From the NCBI GenBank assembly GCA_026936325.1, contig JAPTHN010000042.1:2108001-2172000 (forward strand): DNA of 64,000 nt. Direction: 5' to 3'. Made by a program: the position numbers and the translations under genes. This document shows positions 48,605 to 58,731 of the stretch, piece after piece (position 1 is the first letter of the stretch; each line of letters begins with the position of its first letter). This stretch comes from Platynereis dumerilii (taxonomy: Eukaryota > Annelida > Polychaeta > Phyllodocida > Nereididae). A model generated the notes under the pieces. It saw only the letters and a program-made list of their open reading frames with translations, did no database searches and had not been told where the DNA came from.

Positions 48605-49805
48605 ATGTACATAAAAGAATTAACATTTTGAGTGCATTTAATTCCAGCATAGAATATGATGGCAGCCATATAACTTACTATGAAGTACAGTGAAAGAGTC
48701 TCGTCTAAGCAAGAGCACATATTGTAATTCCATAGCACTTGCGATTTATGATGTGAAAGTAATTCATGCAACATTATATGAAGTTGGATAAATACTCAAT
48801 TATTGTTCATCTTTCAAATGATTGCACAATCATACGCCAAATTTGTTCCACTTATTTTCCATCAACAGACATTACATACATCGACTGTTACAAAACAATA
48901 TTGTTACTGCATGTTATTTGGAAATCGTGAACAGTTTGGTTAATAACATTTGTGAACAGTTAACTCTTTCGACTAGCTAAGTTTTATAAAATTGGCATTT
49001 ATGATTGACTAGACTTTAAAAAAGCAAGATGTGTAATGAAATATGACTAAATTTGTCTAATAACATCTGGCTCCAGCTGACTACTGCCACGTAAAGCACC
49101 ACATCTTCTCATTTCCGAGAAATGATCTTTCGCATCTTTCTTACAAGTGTCTGTTATGTTGCCCTAGTGAATACACTTGTTTTGATGACATCACAAGATG
49201 GCATTCCAAGGATACGTGCAGCAGACAGAGTGTCAGATGAGGGGCCTTGTGCAAAGTGGTTATTGCTGAGCTGTCTCAGTGTTTACAGCATACCTTGTTC
49301 AGCTGCAGACACACACACCATGATCTGGTGCTTAGAGTGGGCTTATGGCCAGCCTTGCAATGGTTATAGCCAGGATGAAGCCGATAAAAGAACAATACGC
49401 AGGCCAATGGGGCTGAAAAATTAAGCCATATTGACAAAATCTTGACCACATGCTAGACACATGTATTGTTCATGCTTCTATTCAATCATGAATATTTCTC
49501 ATATTAATTACATGAAGTAAAAGGGTTCCTAAATAGGTCCATGCAGGATGGTTATTTATTTGTTTAATTCCTCTGCAAAATGAGGTACATCATCTGATTT
49601 ATCCATGCATTGAATTTATATGAACAAGACTTTCTATGGGAGAAGCAATGAATGGACCATCAAATTGAACATGCCTGATGAATTATTTGGCAGTTATAGT
49701 GTGGATGTCTGAAGACTGAGTGGACGTCTTGAGAAGATGTTATTCTGTTTTTTCTGGTGCTCTTACCTTCATCACTGACTAAAGTGCACCTTTTATTACA
49801 ATGGT

Positions 49806-49966
49806 AACTATGTTATAAGACACCCGGTTGTAAGACCGACTAGCCCAACTTATGATGTTTGGCATTTTTAGTACATTTTTCACCCCAACAAAGAGACCGC
49901 ATTCCATGAGACACCACTTCATGACCGCATATAGGGTGGACTTATACATAGGAACCAAAGCAATTC
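49806..49966. mobile_element. Degenerate CAGTGGT-family MITE in C2
   Basis: Paralogous to 45678-45855 and inserted at the same place, so it predates the C1/C2 split. Confidence 0.5.
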
Positions 49967-51626
49967 AGTGACACTGTGTACTTCTCACAGCTTCTCAACT
50001 TCGAAGACAGAGGTTTTGTATTTTTGATGACACACTAAGCCCGATTTCCAGTATCCTTGACTGTCATGTTCAGCCCAATCAGTGTAAAGTAGCATAGGAC
50101 ACATTTGTTGGCTATAAAAATGTCACTGTACTCTTCACACCATAGACTTAATAATGCCTGCTAAAATGATCAATATCTGTCCCATTGGTAACATGAGAGG
50201 GCCCTTTTTTTCCATTGATTCGTTTTCTCCATTTCATATGCAAAGGTCTTTTTTGCGACTGGTGGGTCTCCTTTCAGTAGCAATAACAATCGAAAAAGAA
50301 GGTGAGCAGAGGTAATCAAGCCCTGAAATTCCACCCTGATCAATGGTGAACCCCATTTTGGGGTTATAAGTGCACTGCCCTCGTTGCCACTGAATTAAGG
50401 GGGCTGCCTGTGGCTGCTGAATGGAACAGAGAATAAAGCAGAAGATAATGATAAAGAAAATCTATTATCCATCTGTGGAGAAAAAATAGTTACTTGAAAA
50501 AAGGAAATCACATGAAATGAGAGAAAAATAATTGTCGGTGTTTCACTCATCACATATGTGTAGTATTCATGAATAACATTGTGACACTTTTTATCAGTGT
50601 CTAACATATAACTCCAAGTGTAAATTTCAAAGTAAATTTACATTCTGTTTGGCAATTGTGCATGATAATGTTATGGTTCATAAGAATATAATAGTCAATT
50701 CTCCATCCAAGCTACAAACAATGACATGCCTGGTTGACTGGACCTTTGGATCAGGCCTATATTCCTCCCTCAATCATATTACTCATGAAATTGTCAGTGG
50801 CCAGAAAATGTATAACATGACAGTTCCAGTTTAATCATTTTATCTTTTTCATATATATTCTTAATTATTCAAATTACACAAGGTTCCACATGTCACTGAT
50901 GATGTAAGACCACATCGGGCTTGAATAATTAAGAATCAGAGGCAAATTGTGCATGATGTGAGTGATTTAGAATGCGAAACTTTTTATGCTATGATCACAT
51001 ATAACATATTCTAAGACAATTGACATACGTACATGTATGCATTGACCCTCTGAAATTATATCACATGAAATTTAAACTATATGTTATGGATCTTGCCTGC
51101 TGTTATAATGAGTGAAAGGTCCAGCATTCAAATGAATAAATACATTAAAGAGAGGAGACCTGCAAAATCTCTACATGTAATGCAATGACACTGTATAAGG
51201 ATTATAAAATCCGGCTCCAGCTGACCACTGCTACGTCTTCATATTTCCAAGAAATGAACTTTACACATCTTTCTGATAAGTGTCGGTTATGTTGCTCTAG
51301 CAAACACACATCTTTTAAAGGTTGGCATCATAAGGATACGTGCATCAGACAGAGTGTCAGATGAGAGGCCTTGTGCAAAGTGGTTATTGCTGTGCTGTCC
51401 CACTGTTTACATCACGCCTTTCTCAGCTGCTGACACACACACCATGATCTGATGCTTATGGCCAGCCTGGCACTGGTTATAGCCAGGATGAAGGCAATAA
51501 AAGAACAATAATTTATTATTTTGCAGGTCAAGAGGAATGAATAATTGAGCCATATTGACTTGATTAATTATATACATAAACATAATATTACATAAATGTT
51601 TGCTTTTTCCGATAGGCTAAGGTGTA

Positions 51627-52199
51627 GGGGGGACGGGGACACAGTGAATCAGCAAAGTTTAGTTTTACCATATCTCAATGAGTTACAATTTCAGTCCCAA
51701 AATGAATGGCGTCAATGAAAGGTACAGATCTCCACTACACATGCACACTGTTAAAACAAAAACGCTGCTTTAGATCTTCAAGATATTGGGAGAAAAAGGT
51801 CAAGTGATTCACTGTGCCCCGCCATTAAATTTAGGGGCACAGTGAATCGGTGCTATTTTGTTTTTAAAAATTAAATACTTAATATATATTTACAGTGACA
51901 GTATGATGACACGACATACCTAAGCATGTTCCCTTTGAAGTACTGCCTTGTAGAACAAAAAATAAATAAATTTTAAGAAGTTCAGCACTCAAGACATTTG
52001 TAGTCGCTGGTGCGTAAATGATGACTCAAAATCGACTTTACCTCATTATGACAAAACAATTCCTGCCTCATCAAATTTCTTTACGGATTCATTTAGGTCT
52101 CCCTCAAAGTAATACTACAAATCTGACATTTCTGAAATACTGCTTATCAGCATCATGTAAAATCACTGTGGCAAGCGATTCAACTTGTCCCCGTTCCCC
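51627..52199. mobile_element. TA-target foldback element, word GGGGCACAGTGAATC
   Basis: The ends GGGGGGACGGGGACACAGTG (left) and GGGGAACGGGGACAAGTTGA (right, complement) are flanked by TA (51625-51626 and 52200-52201). The word occurs at 51634, 51806, 51834 and 52175 in both orientations. The C1 paralogue has the same flanks with one TA and no insert (41585-41586), showing that TA is duplicated on insertion. Confidence 0.88.
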
Positions 52200-52529
52200 T
52201 ATTTTTGTAATTAAGAGGACTGTTGAATTTGACATCAATTTTTTTATTTAGTATCTACGTTGGGAAATTGATGTTGAGGGATATCAAAATCATCTTTTAA
52301 TCAATCCCCCGGTTCTGAGGCATATCTATTAAACAACCTGTGGCTTAAGGAATCATCCGAAGTATAATGTAACTCATCAGAATCTCTGTCGCGTAATCCA
52401 AAGGAAATTCATGCTGAGGGATTAAACCATACAAAAGGGACATGAATGCTTGTTAATTGCGTACAGTGTATTTTCGGACTCCTCATATGTATTGACATCA
52501 ACTTGGTCTGCTCATAGATAAAGATTTTT

Positions 52530-52752
52530 AAAAGTGCATCAGATATCTAGAAATGAAAATTATTGTCAAGGAAACGCTTCAAATTGAACCACAGGCATCT
52601 GTGTGTTCTCAAATATATCTGCCTCACTGCATGTGTTTTTTAAAAGTGCATCAGATATCCAGAAATGAAAATTATTGTCAAGGAAAGACACTTCAAATTG
52701 AACCACTGCTGTCTGTGTGTTCGCAAATACATCTGCGTCACTGCTTGTGTTA
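52530..52752. repeat. Two-copy tandem repeat, about 111 bp
   Basis: Units at about 52530-52641 and 52642-52752 both start AAAAGTGCATCAGATATC and end near TCACTGCNTGTGTT. C1 has a single equivalent (41950-42060). The frames 52553-52759 and 52665-52913 are by-products of the repeat. Confidence 0.8.
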
Positions 52753-52946
52753 CAGGTGATTTCATTAGTACGCGATTCTTAGGTTCTAGACCTACCAAAT
52801 ACATGACATTTTTAGTTAATCTGATTGGTTTAGAAACAACAGAACGTCACACATTTGATTTATCAAACGTAGTAAGTGCTGATTTAGCATTGATTTCTCA
52901 CTGCCAAGTGTGAATGACAAGAATCTCATGGTAATGAAATCGCCTG
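52753..52946. mobile_element. 194-bp MITE, second copy, inverted relative to 4988
   Basis: Same length and ends as 4988-5181 but in the opposite orientation. TA is at 52751-52752 and 52947-52948. C1 near 42051 reads TCTAAGCCAAGG without the element, matching the right flank TAAGCCAAGAG. Confidence 0.9.
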
Positions 52947-53566
52947 TAAGCCAAGAGAAAACATTTCCTGAAAGCTTGTTTATTGTCATTTGTAATGGAG
53001 AGGAACGATTGTGTGGGCCATAAACCTGAGAGATGCAGGTGTTTAAAGAAGCACCATTCTATGCTATGTGTTCTTAGCCATCTCTATGCATCTCATGCAC
53101 AGTGCCGTCCCTATAGACAGCCTGGCAAATTCTCCAAATGCAGCACTCAAGTCTCAAACATGTACAAAAAATATGAAAAATTGTCTATCAATAAAAAAGA
53201 TGCCACCATCCTGTTACCAATAAACATTGCGCAGGGTGCTATGATATGGACCTTTATCCAAAGAGACACAATTTGATAACTTTGACGTCTTGAAATAACC
53301 ATTTAGGAATGAAAACTGCAGCATTTAAATCAAATCAAAACATCAGCGTGCATCAAATGGAATCTGATTTTCTTTCTTTCTTCAGTAAAAGCATCGAGGG
53401 TGCTGTCTTTGAACAATTTGATTCCATCATTTAGATTAAATTTTGCCTGTTTGAATTAAAGCTTTGAGCCTCAACATGTTCTTAAAGCTTCATTATGAAA
53501 CAAAAATAATGACAAAATGAATGCAAAGATTTATGAGTGGAGCGGAAGCAAGATTACATGATGATG

Positions 53567-53600
53567 TCACATGATGTTATCACATGACCAGATCATGTGA
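53567..53600. promoter_or_regulatory. Cluster of three TCACATGA (M-box) sites in C3
   Basis: Paralogue of the cluster at 45027-45059. All three octamers are intact although surrounding bases differ. Confidence 0.35.
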
Positions 53601-53754
53601 CCCTTACTTCCTGAAAGACCATCTGTTTCCAGCTTTGTATGGTCTGTTCCTCAACTTCAGTTGTCACACAAGTGCAATAAAATGATGTTATAATCTCAGA
53701 TTTTCTTAGCCGGATGTCAATAATTTTGGCAAAAATTGATCAAGAAGAGAAATA

Positions 53755-53830
53755 TAGGACAGGATAGGATAGGATATGATAGAATAGAATAGGATAGGAT
53801 ATAGGACAGGATATGATAGGATAGGATAGG
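53755..53830. repeat. AGGAT microsatellite
   Basis: Imperfect pentanucleotide repeat of AGGAT, GATAG and GAATA units. Confidence 0.9.
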
Positions 53831-54524
53831 TAACAAAGTATCACACATCTTTCCCACATTAATTTTTTTGTTCTTAGACCAAGAAAGTGTTTGCTGAATG
53901 CCAGTGAATGGTGACACCCTCGTGTGACTAAAAAATGGGTTAAACAATGATTTATCTATCGTTTCTGGTTACACAACCTTACAGCGATGCATCATCATGC
54001 ATGCAAAGTTGGTTTTTCATATGAAGTATATCTTTTTATATTGCCTTGCTCACCGGAGAGACTGCTCACAATTAACCACATGCTACACACATGTATTATT
54101 CATGCCTCTGTTCAATCATGAGCCTTTCTCATCTTAATTACATGAAATAAAAGAGTTCCTAAGTAGGTCCCAGCAGGATGGCTATTTCTTTGTTTACTTC
54201 CTTTACGAAACAAGGTACATCATCCGATTCATCCATGTATTGAATGTGTATGAATAGGATTTTCTATGGGAGAGGCACTGAATGGACACTCTAATTAAAC
54301 ATGCCTGATGAATTATTCAGCACCTTCATAGTATGGAAGTCTTAAGAAAATGCTATTCTGTTGTAATACTTCCCTTCTCATCATTACTGACTGATGTCAC
54401 TACTTTTGAAAGGTCAAAATATTATTACCAATGCTATTACTCTTGACTGCAATTAGCTTTCAATTGTGCAACCTTGTGTCAAATGAAACCTGGTGATATG
54501 ATTTTTTGCCATTTGCAATAAACA

Positions 54525-54772
54525 GATTTACGGCAGTATAAAATCTTATACAAATCACTTGAATCAAAAGAGTTGGACCGTGGTCTTGCACTTGAATTTG
54601 AAACGGCAGTCGTTAAACAGTGTTTTGTGGACCAAAACTGGGACCTGGGCCCTATAGAACAGCTCTGTGACAGACAGTGTGCAGTTGCAATGGGATTTGA
54701 ATCATATTGCCAAGTAAACACACTGATGCAAGGACACAAAGATAAGGAAGTTTACTTAGAAATGTTTAATGT
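54525..54772 (+). CDS. Candidate internal exon, unrecognised protein
   Basis: A plus-strand open stretch read as LRQYKILYKSLESKELDRG and on through DQNWDLGPIEQLCDRQ to YLEMFN. A possible acceptor (AATAAACAG) lies at the left and a good donor (AAT|GTAAGA) at 54772/54773. The stretch lies just right of the C3 unit in single-copy sequence. The minus strand is also open over much of it, which weakens the case. No domain is recognised; the composition (charged helices, several Cys) is that of an ordinary globular protein. Its phase-0 end would join the phase-0 start of the exon at 60735. Confidence 0.35.
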
Positions 54773-54779
54773 AAGATGA

Positions 54780-55990
54780 AAAATAATGTGCAAGCACTTT
54801 AAGCAGCACAGACAGTGCATGGCTCCAACACAGGCATACCGGTCACGGATACACTAAGGAGAACAAGAAAAGGCATGGTTAACCTTTGACCCATGGAAGC
54901 CATTCCATTTTAATTTACTTATAATTTTTTCCATCACAGAAGGGCAGTGGTTACAGAGAATGTAGAGTAAAATTGAATGAGATTAGTGAAAGAGAGTGAC
55001 CTCCAGAGTGCTAGCGAGATTGCATGAAATTCTTGGGGTAAGAGCAGCTGTAAATAATACATGGGATATATGTATCAGGACTAGAATCTTCTCAATTTGT
55101 TTCATCATTTCCTTACAGTTATGAAATTATAAACATGCTCCATGTAATCATATTTCCTGAAGTTGAGAGCATATATGGCAGCAGACTAATCTAATTAATT
55201 TTCAACATTTTCTCCTGTGTGTAAGAAAAGTAAAGGAAAGTATTAAATGTCTCACAGTAACTTGATCTCATCATGGCTATGCAATATTCATTTGGCTAAG
55301 AACGAATATAATTTGGAATATTTACTTACAGATACGAAAGAAATTAAATTACATATTGTCATTGGATGCATTATTAGCTTAAAAATCTGAATTCAGTAAT
55401 ATAAAACCAGTTGTTTCTATGATTGGTGCGTTAGTCATTTGACTCTCATTTTCTTGTTCTGCAGATTTAATCACATTTGTGAAATTACAATTTTAATCAT
55501 TTATAAATATAAGTTTAAAATTGCATAGCCTACTATATATAATTGTAAATATAGGAGTTAGCATGTCAGCTAGATCTAGTATCTTCCCAAATATTTCTTT
55601 GAGTACTGCATATACCTTTGAGTTTGAGCTGGTATTTTGAACTAAAGTTTGGTACAAGTTTCCCATTATAAAGACGCCACAATTATCTTGTTTTGCCTGT
55701 GATTTTGCTTTATTGAAATATGTGTATAGTTTTTAAAAGAAATATTGTGTACTATGGTGGATGGCTGTTTCAACAATCTATCATAGTTATGAATATCATA
55801 GTTATGAATATCATAACCATCCTCACCTCTCAGTGAAGGCTAGTGAACCTACCCTGACCACATGATATGCTGTTTTGTGAAGTTGTAACTTAAAGATTAA
55901 CTATCTTCCGGTGTGCAAGACATAATTAACAGTTTGAGATGTCTAAAAGTAATTGAATGGATGGTTGAGTGTTGCATTGTCACTGTGGCA
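54780..55990. other. No gene recognised
   Basis: AT-rich single-copy sequence with a tandem ATAGTTATGAATATC pair near 55783. No exon or mobile element with clear ends. Confidence 0.5.
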
Positions 55991-55995
55991 AAAAA

Positions 55996-56160
55996 GGACG
56001 AGGGTAACTGAGTTACCCTCGTCTCGTTTTTGTAAAATTATATGAAAAAACTAGGTCATCCCATTGGATCCCATGTTAAAAGAGGACGAAGGTAACTGCT
56101 TTTCCAATAATTGAAGGACGAAGGTAACTGTATATGATGACGAGGGTATTTGCATTTAAA
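55996..56160. repeat. Iterated GGACGARGGTAACTG words
   Basis: The word GGACGAGGGTAACTG occurs at 55997, followed at once by its complement (GTTACCCTCGTC), making a 12-bp-arm hairpin with a 3-base loop. Close copies follow at 56083 and 56115, and a partial one at 56139. It may be one end of a foldback element, but a matching far end was not found. Confidence 0.55.
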
Positions 56161-56365
56161 AGAGTGCAGGATGGCAATACAGACTGACCAAGAATGATTG
56201 TAAAAAATGGAGAATAATCACATATCAGATGATAAGTGCCCAAAATACCAATGCTATTCAAACCATATGTTGGCCTAAATGGTACACGTTTGGTCATAAA
56301 TAAATCAGGCCTAATGCACATGCCTCCACTTCCTGCCTCTTTATACCATACTAACAAATAACATT

Positions 56366-57343
56366 AATAGCGGGGCTCTCCGCCGTAGGCGGACGCCAGG
56401 CGAAGCCTGGCGTCTGAGAGACGCCCTTACGTCATCACGTGATCAGATCTGCCAGATGATCAGAAATTTTTTTTTGATTCAACATCCTTACACTTTTTTC
56501 GCGTCACGAACGAGCGAGACACCACGAGACACCACCAGAAAATTGTTTTATTCACTAAATCGCTTGTTAGTAATAGCAGAATACTGGTAAAACTTCATCA
56601 AAACATAATTTATGCCCAAACTTTTTTTTTCGGAGGTTTGAAAAGTTTATTTCATTAATTTTCGTTGCTGTGCTGGCATGGCGACATCATCATGTCAGAG
56701 AAAACATGGCGACGCATGAACATGCTGTGTGGATTGATCGTCAATGCTTGATTATGGCGGTTTAAAAAGGCGCAAAAACATCATATTTCACTGGGATTTC
56801 ACATTTACATCATGGATTACCACGTGAAACTTTGCAGACTGTGGCAAGTAGTATTTGCTTTGATATCTGACATCAAACTGGATGAAAAATGTCGATCTCT
56901 CTGATCACGTCACGTCACTTGCGGGTTCTGACAGCTTGATTTCCGACATCTGATTGACGCACTTTAAACGACGATATCTCTGGATGTATTTACTCTAAAT
57001 CAACTGTTGTTAGCACATTAAATCACCTGCAACCCCGACTGTTATTGTGGCCAGTAACAGGGCGTAGAGTCAACAGCTGAGCTATTACGTCGCGATGAAA
57101 ACAGACTTGCAGGCCGCGGAAAAACAGCCTGGATAAGTGCGCGACCTCTGTCAAGAAAACATTCCTGTCTTTTAATAAACATGAATGGCGGCGCTAATAA
57201 TGGTCCTAGAAGCTTCAAATAAAAAGCATTTTGAAGCTTAAAACCTGTAGATTATGAAATCCAGTGAAACCAACGTGAAATCACTTTTTTTCTGTGTTAA
57301 AACACAATTTCAGACTTTGGAAGCAGGGAAAAAGGAAAAAATT
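56366..57343. other. GC- and CpG-richer stretch with hairpins, possible control region
   Basis: Two adjoining GC hairpins with 3-base loops (CCGCC-GTA-GGCGG at 56380-56392 and GACGCCAGGC-GAA-GCCTGGCGTC at 56392-56414) open a stretch with more CpG than the surroundings. TGATCACGTCA words lie at 56902 and 57553, and CACGTGATCA at 56436. It may be a CpG-rich promoter region or the interior of a DNA transposon. No start site or frame could be shown. Confidence 0.4.
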
Positions 57344-57587
57344 CACTATAGCGGGCCGTGAAAATTACCATATTTGGCAAGTGCTAATAATCATGTTCCC
57401 ATGGTTATTTCGGGGGCTGCCGCCCCAAACCCCCGCCAAATTACGTTTTCTAAACAATTTAGTCAAAGCAGACAAAACGTAACTGAAACTTACTCTTTTT
57501 TTGATAGTTTTCTGACTTTTTGAGTCACAAAAACAAGAGCGTCGTCATGTGTTGATCACGTCATGTCAACATTTCTTGCATGGTTTA

Positions 57588-58133
57588 ACCCCTTTCACAC
57601 ATTCCCGGTTTAGCCGAAAGTGTTGCCGTGGATTGCCTGACAGTTTATTACAGCGGTTTTCCTTGAGTATTTCAAGGTTTATCCCACGGAAAAACGGCGG
57701 AAATCCCACGTTTTTTCATGAATAGGAATCTGGCTAATCACAAAGTTTCATGGACGGAGACAAGCAGTAATGTCGCAGTAGTGAACGGAGACACGTCGTA
57801 ATGTCGGCGGCTTGACAGTTTCAGCCTTGGAAATAAAGGAAATCTGACGATATTAAGGACTGCACTTACGGTTAGACGTTCAGTCAGGACAATACGGCGT
57901 AAATACGTCCGTATATCTGCGGCTGATTCTTTGCCGTGGCTGCCTGGGGAGATATCAAACAAGTTGGATTTGGCCCCGGACATCGCTCTCATTCCCCAAA
58001 GTTGACGGTAAGCCGTAAAACGCAGAGGAGTGGTCGGCGGCCAGTGGCGGATTATCGGCAGACAGCGGCGGATCCTGGATTTCTCGCAACCGGCAGTGCT
58101 GTCACGGCAAAACCGGGAATGTGTGAAAGGGGC
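57588..58133. mobile_element. Nested MITE, CCCCTTTCACACATTCCCGG ends
   Basis: Inverted ends ACCCCTTTCACACATTCCCG and, complemented from the right, GCCCCTTTCACACATTCCCG continue into GGTTT and GCCG. TTTA flanks both sides (57584-57587 and 58134-58137). A 144-codon minus-strand frame inside (57738-58172) follows the inverted repeat and has no domain. Confidence 0.75.
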
Positions 58134-58145
58134 TTTACAATGACA

Positions 58146-58153
58146 TGACGTCA
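58146..58153. promoter_or_regulatory. CRE full site TGACGTCA
   Basis: A perfect CREB/ATF octamer in the CpG-richer stretch, just outside the nested MITE. Functional role unproven. Confidence 0.25.
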
Positions 58154-58244
58154 CGAATCTATTGTTCTCCAAATATGGTCAATTTCACATCCCGCCAAAG
58201 TGAATCATACCCGGGAAAAATATTGTTTATCTAGTTTTGTGTAA

Positions 58245-58440
58245 AAAATACGGCTCTCTGATTGGTCAAATCAATGGAAGTTAGCCGTTACATTGTGTTG
58301 GCGACGACTGTTACAATTTTAAGTAATAAATACTAAAAATTTTGCACGAACAAAATTACAAATGTAGGTTCCAGTCATAATTGTGACATTCGTCGCGGCC
58401 CTATTATCGTCCTTTATTCATAGTGGTGTGGCTGTGCGAA
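58245..58440 (+). repeat. Dispersed 190-bp repeat with CCAAT-like and GGAAGT words, copy 1
   Basis: Shares TACGGCTCTCTGATTGGTCA, GTTGGCGACGACTGT, GTGACATTCGTCG and TATTATCGTCCTT with 61618-61800. GATTGG is an inverted CCAAT box and GGAAGT an ETS-like core. The repeat could be a transposon piece or a duplicated promoter-like segment. Confidence 0.6.
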
Positions 58441-58608
58441 TAAACTCCGTCGCCTATTCCCACCTCCGGGGGTTGCGAATATCTTCGGTCAAAATTAAAA
58501 TTTGTCAAAATGTGTTGTTTTGGGGGCTGGGCACAACATTTCATAACAATTTTTTATATTCATGATATTGTGTTAGGACTGTCACACTTATTATTTGTTT
58601 TCCTTTAG

Positions 58609-58731
58609 GCCTGTGGAGTGTGGACTACTCGCCAGGGGCTGCTTGCCGGTGGACTACTTGCCAGTGGAATAGACCCACTTCCCACCAGTCCCCCAACTCG
58701 CCAGGTTACCTCGAGCTGAGACAAAATGTAG
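58609..58731 (+). CDS. Candidate exon A of a host gene
   Basis: Flanked by a good acceptor (TTTGTTTTCCTTTAG) and a good donor (ATGTAG|GTAATT). One frame stays open for its full 123 nt (two leading bases, then 40 codons, then one base), reading for example NRPTSHQSPNSPGYLELRQN. Its trailing single base fits the two leading bases of the exon at 59318. Internally it repeats GGACTACTYGCCAG words. It lies inside the 1.6-kb inverted-arm element, so it may be exonised transposon sequence. Product not recognised. Confidence 0.35.

Larger units (their letters stand above)
46015..50085. repeat. Tandem unit C2
   Basis: Second unit of the C array. It lacks the block equivalent to C1 41640-45300 and carries the TA-target foldback at 47001 and a full SINE at 48314. 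A 100-codon frame at 49122-49424 looks like a small secreted protein, but its equivalents in C1 and C3 are shifted by single-base indels and interrupted, so it is not annotated as a gene. Confidence 0.85.
50085..54420. repeat. Tandem unit C3
   Basis: Third unit of the C array. It carries the TA-target foldback at 51627-52199, a local tandem duplication at 52530-52752, the 194-bp MITE at 52753-52946 and a GGATA-type microsatellite. It lacks the C1 insertions at 42086, 42652 and probably 43121. Confidence 0.85.

Noticed and set aside
49122-49424. 100-codon frame in C2 resembling a small secreted Cys-containing protein
   Set aside because: The same block in C1 (41218-41440) and C3 (51250-51450) aligns well, but with single-base indels and stops. 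Substitutions are not concentrated at third positions. Treated as chance.
56366-56420. Helitron 3' end (hairpin near a terminus)
   Set aside because: No CTRR terminus beside the hairpin and no TC 5' end found at a suitable distance.
57738-58172. 144-codon minus-strand frame
   Set aside because: It covers the CCCCTTTCACAC foldback element; its openness follows from GC-rich inverted arms and no domain is visible.
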